A DNA stretch of 8,317 bases from Flavipsychrobacter stenotrophus (GTDB taxonomy: Bacteria > Bacteroidota > Bacteroidia > Chitinophagales > Chitinophagaceae), in contig CANCOG010000208.1 of the NCBI GenBank assembly GCA_947379685.1, forward strand, positions 1 to 8,317, written 5' to 3'. Under the pieces are notes generated by a model. It saw only the letters and a list, made by a program, of their open reading frames with translations, did not search any database and had not been told where the DNA came from. The position numbers were made by a program, and so were the translations under genes. This document shows positions 1 to 4,500 of this stretch, in pieces; the first letter of the stretch is position 1; each line of letters starts with the position of its first letter.

Positions 1-426
1 AACCTGCTCGGCAACAATAAGCCTGACCAGCTGGTGGGGAAAAACCTGCGCCGAAAGTGACCAGCACTGATTTGCTCTTTTCTTGACATTATCAGTTACT
101 CCAAATGCCCCGCCAATTAAAATAACCACTGTTTTCGCACCCTGATTCATACATTGCTGGAATTGTTGCGACCATTGCGGCGATGTAAGTGACTTACCTC
201 GTTCATCTAAAAGAATTAAATAATGATGTGGCTGAAGTTTTTTGAGTAGCATTTCCTCCTCCTGCAACTTGGTTCTGGCGGCATCAGTAGTGGCAATTTT
301 CTTGGGCAATTGCATAATAACAAGCTCAACAGGGTTCCAGGGTCGTGTTTTTTGAAAGTAATAATTAACCCCGTCATCAATGAAAGATTCGTTATCCTTA
401 CCTATCGACCATATTTCAATATTCAT
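1..426 (-). CDS. rlmH: 23S rRNA (pseudouridine-1915-N3)-methyltransferase RlmH, 3' end cut by window edge
   Basis: This SPOUT-class enzyme uses S-adenosylmethionine to methylate N3 of pseudouridine 1915 in helix 69 of 23S rRNA, in the cytoplasm. The minus strand reads 142 codons without a stop from the ATG at 424-426 to the window edge. Family landmarks are in order: LLDERGK (about residues 72-78), the SAM-knot glycine motif LIGGAFG (103-109), and the end motif PHQLVRLIVAEQ (130-141). Family members are about 155-157 residues, so only some 15 C-terminal residues are missing. The ATG start gives the expected N-terminus (MNIEIWSIGK). No Shine-Dalgarno sequence is visible, which is normal in this phylum. 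The gene is divergent from the tRNA-Arg gene. Identification rests on several conserved motifs and is firm; only the truncation is a limit. Confidence 0.95.
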   Translation of the reverse strand, partial: MNIEIWSIGKDNESFIDDGVNYYFQKTRPWNPVELVIMQLPKKIATTDAARTKLQEEEMLLKKLQPHHYLILLDERGKSLTSPQWSQQFQQCMNQGAKTVVILIGGAFGVTDNVKKRANQCWSLSAQVFPHQLVRLIVAEQV

Positions 427-472
427 TGTTAACGGAATTTTAGCGTTTTTTTTTGGCTTTTTGTAAAAAGCA

Positions 473-504
473 TTTGCAAAAATACGGCTTGTTTTATATC
501 TTTG
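473..504 (+). promoter_or_regulatory. promoter of tRNA-Arg (TTTG / TATCTTTG)
   Basis: TTTG at 473-476 and TATCTTTG at 497-504 match the Bacteroidota housekeeping promoter (-33 TTTG, -7 TAnnTTTG), with 20 bases between them. Transcription should begin around 510, about a dozen bases before the mature 5' end of the tRNA at 523. This is the best-formed promoter in the left part of the window. Confidence 0.7.
477..484 (-). promoter_or_regulatory. possible -7 box for rlmH (TATTTTTG)
   Basis: Read on the minus strand this is TATTTTTG, a full match to the Bacteroidota -7 consensus TAnnTTTG. It would start transcription about 44 bases before the rlmH ATG. I see no TTG at the usual distance upstream, so only half of the promoter is supported. 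It lies inside the interval of the oppositely oriented tRNA promoter. Confidence 0.35.
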
Positions 505-522
505 CACTCCCAAAAGGGTAAT

Positions 523-599
523 GGCTTTGTAGCTCAACTGAATAGAGCATCTCACTACGGATGAGAAGGTTTCAGGTTTGAATCCTGACAAGGTCACCA
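523..599 (+). tRNA. tRNA-Arg, anticodon ACG, with encoded CCA
   Basis: A full cloverleaf can be drawn. The acceptor stem pairs 523-529 with 589-595 (7 pairs, two of them G-U). The D stem pairs 532-535 with 545-548. The anticodon stem pairs 550-554 with 562-566, with loop CTACGGA giving anticodon ACG at 557-559. The variable region is five bases, the T stem pairs 572-576 with 584-588, the discriminator is A596, and CCA is encoded at 597-599. A34 is expected to be edited to inosine by TadA so that the tRNA reads CGU, CGC and CGA codons. The D loop has A instead of G at position 19, and the T loop has U instead of C at position 56, so the normal G19-C56 tertiary contact becomes A19-U56. Position 15 is A and position 48 is U, a compatible Levitt pair. 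The tRNA therefore looks functional. Confidence 0.96.
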
Positions 600-604
600 G
601 ATCA

Positions 605-644
605 AAAAAGCAGTTGCAATTTATTGTAGCTGCTTTTTCTTTTT
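605..644 (+). terminator. hairpin terminator after tRNA-Arg, possibly bidirectional
   Basis: Bases 610-619 pair with 624-633 (ten pairs, with G-U wobbles) around a four-base loop. They are flanked by A605-609 and T634-638, which extend the stem and provide the U-tract on the plus strand; further T bases run to 644. The A-run at 604-609 gives a matching U-tract on the minus strand, so the hairpin could also stop readthrough from the NHL-repeat gene, whose stop codon is at 701. Confidence 0.8.
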
Positions 645-700
645 ATCAATTTATGATGAATGCCTTGTTCTAAAGTTCTGATGTAAGCAATACGGCAGAA

Positions 701-2068
701 TTATTGAATTATCACTCTCCCACTCCACACTTCCGGCCCGGCCACTACGGAAATGAAATACATGCCAGGTGGGGTTCCCCTAAGGTTTAATGGTGTTAAC
801 TCGTTGGTTGTTGCAGAAAACTCTTTTACGAGTATTCCCGTAATTGTGCACAACTTTACCCTTACTGTTTCTGTGTTATTCGTTGTTACCATTAATTCTA
901 AATGGCCGTCTGTGGCTGGATTAGGAGATATTGTTACTTCTTTCACCCTACTTTGTAATTCATTCACACATGTTGTGTACATGATCTTCCTTATCCTTTG
1001 ATTGCCTTTGTCAGTAAAATAAAGGCTTCTCCTTTTGTCAACAACAATCTTATACGGATTGCAAAGCTTTGCATTTACAGCCAGCGACCCGTCACCGCCA
1101 AAACCACAAGCAGTACCGTCGCCGGCTATAGTAGTGATAACTCCCAGACCATCTATTTTTCTCACCCTGCCTTCCGCTGTTTCAGTAATATATACATTTC
1201 CTGCAGCATCTGCCGCCACCCCTGCTATTGCACCAATATTAGCAGCTGTTGCAGGGCTATTATCTCCGCTGAAGCCCATTATTCCAGTCCCGGCAATAGT
1301 TGTAATCAGTCCAGTCAAATCCACTTTCCTTATTCTGTAGTTCTGCACATCTGCGATATAAACATTGCCGGCAAGGTCAACGGCAATTGAGGTTACGCCG
1401 TTCAGCTTAGCCATGGAAGCCGGTCCGCCGTCCCCACTAAACCCTACGGCACCGCCACCGGCAAAAGTTGTAATTACCCGCGATGTATTGATCTTACGAA
1501 CGCAATTTTCAAAGGGATCTACAAAGAAAATGTTACCAGTGGTATCTACAACTACATCGCTTATATTGTACAGCTTGGCAGCAGAAGACGCGCCCCCATC
1601 TCCGGTATAACCAGGAGAACCTGTCCCGGCAATAGTTGATATCATCCCGAGTTTGTCAATTTTACGTAATCTGGCATTTCCGTCATCGGCAATGTATATA
1701 TTACCTGCACGGTCAGTTGCAATGCCCCTGGGTGTGGTTAGTTGTGCGGTTATCGCTGGAACTCCGTCTCCATTGAAACCCGGCATACCCAAACCAGCTA
1801 CTGTTGAGATTACGCCGTAGGGAGTGATCTTCCTGATACAATGATTGTACACATCTGCAATAAATAGAGTCGTTTCACTCGAAAGCCCGTTTGAATCTAT
1901 GGCTATTCCCTCCGGATGATTGAATTCAGCATCAGTGGCAGGCCCACCATCCCCGGTATAACCAGTAGTTCCCTTACCGGCATAGGTAGTAATTATTTGA
2001 GCCACAGCACCTTGCGCAAATACCAACAACAAACTGATAAGAACAGTAAGCTTGCAGCAACGTTTCAT
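701..2068 (-). CDS. secreted six-bladed NHL-repeat beta-propeller with T9SS C-terminal sorting domain
   Basis: The product has 455 residues from the ATG at 2066-2068. That start is preferred over the upstream ATG at 2137 because it places a signal peptide (basic MKRCCK, hydrophobic LISLLLVF, cleavage after AVAQ near residue 24) at the N-terminus. Residues 25 to about 365 hold six repeats of about 56 residues, each running I(S/T)T-AG-G--G--GDG, then a (D/A)--GN-YIAD-like strand, then N-R(I/V)RKI. Six such repeats make a closed NHL beta-propeller. The first blade carries a five-residue insertion (near SSETT, 63-67). Residues about 375-455 begin with VTISPNPA and end with GMYFISV...VIIQ, the pattern of type A C-terminal domains that direct export and surface attachment by the type IX secretion system. 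NHL propellers bind proteins, sugars or other ligands; no catalytic motif is visible, so the ligand is unknown. No clean -7 box was found; TAAAGTTG (2096-2103, minus) has one mismatch. Confidence 0.88.
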   Translation of the reverse strand: MKRCCKLTVLISLLLVFAQGAVAQIITTYAGKGTTGYTGDGGPATDAEFNHPEGIAIDSNGLSSETTLFIADVYNHCIRKITPYGVISTVAGLGMPGFNGDGVPAITAQLTTPRGIATDRAGNIYIADDGNARLRKIDKLGMISTIAGTGSPGYTGDGGASSAAKLYNISDVVVDTTGNIFFVDPFENCVRKINTSRVITTFAGGGAVGFSGDGGPASMAKLNGVTSIAVDLAGNVYIADVQNYRIRKVDLTGLITTIAGTGIMGFSGDNSPATAANIGAIAGVAADAAGNVYITETAEGRVRKIDGLGVITTIAGDGTACGFGGDGSLAVNAKLCNPYKIVVDKRRSLYFTDKGNQRIRKIMYTTCVNELQSRVKEVTISPNPATDGHLELMVTTNNTETVRVKLCTITGILVKEFSATTNELTPLNLRGTPPGMYFISVVAGPEVWSGRVIIQ

Positions 2069-2147
2069 GGGTGAGGTTTTATTAAAGCAAGTTAACAACT
2101 TTAAGGCAAAACCAAAGAAATATTTCGCATATCTCAAAAAATAAACG

Positions 2148-2168
2148 GGTAGATAAATCGGTAGATAA
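2148..2168. repeat. short direct repeat GGTAGATAA, two copies
   Basis: GGTAGATAA occurs at 2148-2156 and again at 2160-2168, a 12-base period, in the gap between the divergent NHL-repeat gene and the small exported-protein gene. It could be a binding site for a regulator of either gene, or chance. Only the repetition itself is seen. Confidence 0.35.
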
Positions 2169-2323
2169 GGTCTCTTTCAAACTGGATGTGTACCTCCCGG
2201 CCATCATACAGACTCTACCGGAAACATACCAGCAACCAAAACAACTTTGAAGGTTTGTTCGTACAATTCCCTAAAAAAATGTCAAACAGAAAAAATATCA
2301 TCTGCCATTATTACCTTAGCATT

Positions 2324-2842
2324 ATGATTAAGAGGATTCTATTTCTTTTCAGCGTTGCCCTGCTTGCATCGGGAGCAACAAAGGCGCAGGATAGCGATTT
2401 TTGTGATGCCGTAAAGGCAATTTATTGGGATGCCCCCAACCAGTTCCGCAACGTGCACGGCAATATATTTGAAACGAGTGTCGGACTTTCGAAATTTCAC
2501 AGCAGCATCAAGGTCCCAGGCACAATAAATTCGCGGTTTGTGTTTGCGATGGGCAAGTTTTACGAAGGCGCCCTTTGCCAGTCAAAAAAACTGGACGAAG
2601 TGAAAGCAGCCTATAATAAATACAAAGCTGCACTAAATGATTGCCTTACACCTGAGGGCCTGAATATGAGCCTGCTCGATAATTTCACGCCCGGCCTAGG
2701 TGAGTTAAAAAAGGTTGCATTCATGCCCCCCTACTCAAAAGACACTGACCTTAAAACGCTGAATGGCCACATAGCACTGGAAGTGGATTATAACAAATCT
2801 GCAAAGAACTACACCCTATTGTTGTTCATTTATGAACACTAG
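2324..2842 (+). CDS. small exported protein of unknown function
   Basis: I do not recognise this family. From the ATG at 2324 the product has 172 residues and starts with a clear signal peptide (MIKRILFLFSVALLASGATKAQ, cleavage near residue 22). In-frame ATGs at 2186 and 2279 would bury that signal 46 or 15 residues inside the protein, so 2324 is preferred. The mature part is about 150 residues, with three cysteines (27, 85, 107), a possible helix rich in K/A/Y (about 89-106), and a C-terminal stretch ending in a probable beta strand (NYTLLLFIYEH). There is no lipobox and no T9SS tail, so a periplasmic location is most likely. The cysteine pattern permits at most one disulfide. The gene stands alone: the upstream neighbour is divergent and the next gene is over 200 bases away. 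No catalytic motif is visible. Confidence 0.75.
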   Translation: MIKRILFLFSVALLASGATKAQDSDFCDAVKAIYWDAPNQFRNVHGNIFETSVGLSKFHSSIKVPGTINSRFVFAMGKFYEGALCQSKKLDEVKAAYNKYKAALNDCLTPEGLNMSLLDNFTPGLGELKKVAFMPPYSKDTDLKTLNGHIALEVDYNKSAKNYTLLLFIYEH

Positions 2843-2873
2843 TAAAAAGTAAAAAATCAAAAGTAAAAAAGTA
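2841..2873. repeat. A-rich low-complexity tract with AAAAGTAAAAA units
   Basis: Directly after the stop codon of the small exported-protein gene the plus strand repeats imperfect AGTAAAAA/AAAAGT units. No hairpin terminator is seen here. The tract may be simple slippage sequence; no function is proposed. Confidence 0.4.
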
Positions 2874-2967
2874 CAACCCGAGCATCTAGCCAATAATTTA
2901 AAAAAACAACATAAACTGTTTATTTACGCTAACTGTACCTTATGCTCTTAATTAATTCTCCTCATGT

Positions 2968-2986
2968 ACAATGTAGTGCCCATTGT
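2968..2986. promoter_or_regulatory. candidate operator dyad upstream of the methyltransferase
   Basis: ACAATG (2968-2973) and CATTGT (2981-2986) form a 6-7-6 inverted repeat. Four bases downstream is TAAAGTTG (2990-2997), one mismatch from the TAnnTTTG -7 box and about 53 bases before the methyltransferase ATG. The position suits an operator overlapping the promoter, but no TTG at -33 is visible and arms of six bases can occur by chance. Confidence 0.25.
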
Positions 2987-3050
2987 GAATAAAGTTGCGC
3001 TCCTTGTGTTAATGTATTAATGTCCCGCTGCAAGCATAAAAAACAAAACA

Positions 3051-3854
3051 ATGCATATAAACCCTGATTACATTGACGTTAATACCAAACTCTGGAACGA
3101 AAAAACGGGCCACCATGTAGCTTCTGATTTTTATAAGAATGATGCGTTTCTTTCTGGAACTAATACACTCAACCCTCCGGAACTTGCGTTGTTGGGGGAC
3201 GTGAACGGCAAAAGTATATTGCATTTACAATGCCATTTTGGGCAGGATACTTTATCTCTCGCGCGGATGGGCGCAAAGGTAACGGGCGTCGATTTTTCAA
3301 CTGAGGCTATCGCTGTGGCGAATAAACAAAAAGAACAACTTGGACTTGAAGCGGAGTTTATTTGCTGCAATATTTTCCACCTCGATGAACTGCTAGACCA
3401 ACAATTCGATATTGTTTTTTCTTCTTACGGCACCATTTGCTGGTTGCCTGATATGGCGCGTTGGGCAGCTATAGTTGGTAAGTATGTAAAACCCGGTGGA
3501 CAGTTTATTTTCGCTGAGTTTCACCCGGCCGTATGGATGTTCGATAATGATTTTAAGCACCTCCAATATTCTTACTTCAACCGCGATATTATACAGGAAA
3601 CAGAAACCGGCACCTATGCTGATTTCGATGCGCCTATTCAGCTAACATCAATTACCTGGAACCATAATTTCTCTGAAGTAATTCAGAATCTTCTACATCA
3701 GAATTTACGGTTAGTTTCTTTTGAAGAGTTTGACTACTCGCCATATGCCTGTTTCAAAGATGCAGTCCTGGTGTCTCCGGGAAGATATCAGATCAAGGGG
3801 CTTGAGGGTAAATTACCGATGATGTATACGTTGCAGATGGTAAAAGGGGGGTGA
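3051..3854 (+). CDS. class I SAM-dependent methyltransferase, substrate unknown
   Basis: The product has 267 residues. The SAM-binding fold is clear: motif I is ILHLQCHFGQDT (56-67), where GxG is replaced by CHFG as in a widespread bacterial subgroup. The acidic ribose-contacting residue is D81 in VTGVDFS, motif II-like FDIVFSSYG spans 119-127, and VKPGG spans 146-150. The N-terminus (YIDVNTKLWNEKT) and the aromatic second half (Y, F and W-rich, about 125-220) are typical of small-molecule methyltransferases; I cannot name the acceptor. The ATG at 3051 follows an A-rich leader (AAAAACAAAACA) without Shine-Dalgarno, as usual in this phylum. The gene is alone on its strand. Its last 17 codons (3804-3854) have a diverged second copy at 4272-4322, so this locus has been duplicated or recombined. 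Fold assignment is firm, function open. Confidence 0.88.
   Translation: MHINPDYIDVNTKLWNEKTGHHVASDFYKNDAFLSGTNTLNPPELALLGDVNGKSILHLQCHFGQDTLSLARMGAKVTGVDFSTEAIAVANKQKEQLGLEAEFICCNIFHLDELLDQQFDIVFSSYGTICWLPDMARWAAIVGKYVKPGGQFIFAEFHPAVWMFDNDFKHLQYSYFNRDIIQETETGTYADFDAPIQLTSITWNHNFSEVIQNLLHQNLRLVSFEEFDYSPYACFKDAVLVSPGRYQIKGLEGKLPMMYTLQMVKGG
3803..3823. repeat. left copy of a 21-base direct repeat (right copy 4271-4291)
   Basis: The 21 bases at 3803-3823, inside the 3' end of the methyltransferase gene, recur exactly at 4271-4291, 468 bases downstream in the same orientation. To the right of the exact match, similarity continues in the codon frame with mostly synonymous or conservative changes; to the left it stops abruptly. 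The two copies bracket the small lipoprotein gene and its promoter. Confidence 0.85.
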
Positions 3855-3898
3855 TAACTGATATCGTTCTATTACCAATAAGCACTCGAATCGTGCAT

Positions 3899-4207
3899 TC
3901 AATAGGGTACAGTTAAAGTCACTGGACGTTCCTTCGCATTTGCGTTGCGATATAGAAAAGCCTGGTAAGACTCCGCTTTTTTTTCGATACTGTCTCCCAC
4001 ATTAATTTTGCTGCTATCAGCCTTCCAGGAAATCAACACCAATGTATCCTGCTTAGTGGTTGAGGTTTGGAGCAGGAGCATATATTCATCATGATCAATA
4101 TTTCTCTTTTCGATAATGATTCCAGAATAATATTTTGGATACTGGCTGATTGGATTACAAGAAGCCAAACAAAAAGCGAAAATAGAACTAATTGCACCTT
4201 GCTTCAT
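3899..4207 (-). CDS. small lipoprotein of unknown function
   Basis: The start at 4207 gives 102 residues with a short export signal ending in the lipobox LASC, lipidated cysteine at residue 17 (MKQGAISSIFAFCLASC). The ATG at 4246 would add 13 residues in front and spoil the signal. The mature part is about 85 residues, with an early KYYSGIIIEKR strand, a middle strand pair, and VGDSIEKKAESYQAFLYRN near the end. Such 'GDSI-KK' endings are common in small Bacteroidota lipoproteins of unknown role. It probably sits in the outer or inner membrane, facing the periplasm. It converges on the methyltransferase with 44 bases between stop codons. The gene lies wholly between two copies of the methyltransferase 3' end, so it may have arrived as an insertion. 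No function can be given. Confidence 0.72.
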   Translation of the reverse strand: MKQGAISSIFAFCLASCNPISQYPKYYSGIIIEKRNIDHDEYMLLLQTSTTKQDTLVLISWKADSSKINVGDSIEKKAESYQAFLYRNANAKERPVTLTVPY

Positions 4208-4230
4208 GGAATCGATGAATGGAAAACAAG

Positions 4231-4238
4231 CAAATATA
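4231..4238 (-). promoter_or_regulatory. probable -7 box of the small lipoprotein gene (TATATTTG)
   Basis: On the minus strand this reads TATATTTG, a full match to TAnnTTTG, 23 bases before the chosen ATG. Transcription would start near 4224, giving a short leader and excluding the upstream ATG at 4246. A clear TTG at -33 is missing (only TTC nearby). Confidence 0.5.
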
Positions 4239-4270
4239 CAGCCCAAACGGCCGAACTACCCTTAAATGAA

Positions 4271-4291
4271 TGAGGGTAAATTACCGATGAT
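4271..4291. repeat. right copy of the 21-base direct repeat
   Basis: This is identical to 3803-3823. It forms the 5' part of the displaced methyltransferase tail. The upstream edge of identity lies about 33 bases beyond the -7 box of the lipoprotein gene. Confidence 0.85.
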
Positions 4292-4322
4292 CTATTCGCT
4301 ACAGATGGTGAAGGAGGCCTAG
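4272..4322 (+). pseudogene. orphan remnant: last 17 codons of a methyltransferase paralogue
   Basis: Read on the plus strand, this gives EGKLPMIYSLQMVKEA and a TAG stop, against EGKLPMMYTLQMVKGG and TGA at the end of the intact methyltransferase (3804-3854). The alignment is gap-free over 17 codons including the stop. Differences are of coding type: TTG/CTA, GTA/GTG and AAA/AAG are silent, and M/I and T/S are conservative. This suggests that the source was once a functional, diverged homologue rather than a fresh copy. No further methyltransferase sequence lies upstream; an in-frame TAA is at 4263-4265, followed by an ATG at 4266 that could open an 18-codon frame. I treat it as a remnant, not a gene. 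Confidence 0.8.
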
Positions 4323-4442
4323 CGTGAATTTTGACATTACGATATGGCTAACTCAATTTCGTCGAAGCTAGTTTAAAAATATTATCTATTTGGATTCCCC
4401 AATTGGATATCTCCAGAAAATCCCGCTCAAACCAGGACAATA

Positions 4443-4481
4443 ATTACGACGCCCCGACTGATAAAGCCGGGGCGTTGTAAT
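4443..4481 (-). terminator. strong hairpin terminator of the peptidyl-prolyl isomerase gene
   Basis: Bases 4443-4456 pair with 4468-4481: 14 pairs with one G-U, GC-rich core GCCCCG/CGGGGC, and an 11-base loop. It starts 20 bases after the stop codon of the minus-strand isomerase gene. The following minus-strand bases are only moderately T-rich (TTATTGTCC), which is common for terminators in this phylum. It would also block plus-strand readthrough from the methyltransferase side. Confidence 0.82.
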
Positions 4482-4500
4482 ATATTGCATTAAATGACAC

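Noticed and set aside
701..2068. Tandem DNA repeat or CRISPR-like periodicity from the NHL blades
   Set aside because: The period of about 168 bases is protein-level repetition with diverged DNA, not a nucleotide array.
2069..2137. 23-residue N-terminal extension of the NHL-repeat protein
   Set aside because: The later ATG gives a standard signal peptide. The extension has no role that I can see, though its hydrophobic stretch (FFGFALKLL) makes exclusion less than certain.
2186..2323. N-terminal extension of the small exported protein (46 residues)
   Set aside because: It would place the signal peptide inside the protein; the residues look like translated non-coding DNA.
3877..3900. Hairpin GCAC...GTGC between convergent stop codons as a terminator
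   Set aside because: Only four pairs with a seven-base loop and no U-tract.
4067..4273. 68-codon plus-strand open frame overlapping the lipoprotein gene
   Set aside because: It is antisense to the lipoprotein gene, has no family resemblance or leader, and ends just where the methyltransferase remnant starts in another frame. The lipoprotein reading has a signal, lipobox and promoter box.
4377..4412. TTGGAT direct repeat and CCAATTGG palindrome downstream of the remnant
   Set aside because: Too short to separate from chance in an AT-rich gap.
4353..4440. About 29 open codons on the minus strand (SWFERDFLEISNWG...) suggesting another gene remnant
   Set aside because: No start codon or recognisable homology, bounded by stops on both sides, and of a length that occurs by chance. 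Only worth revisiting if a homologue is found.
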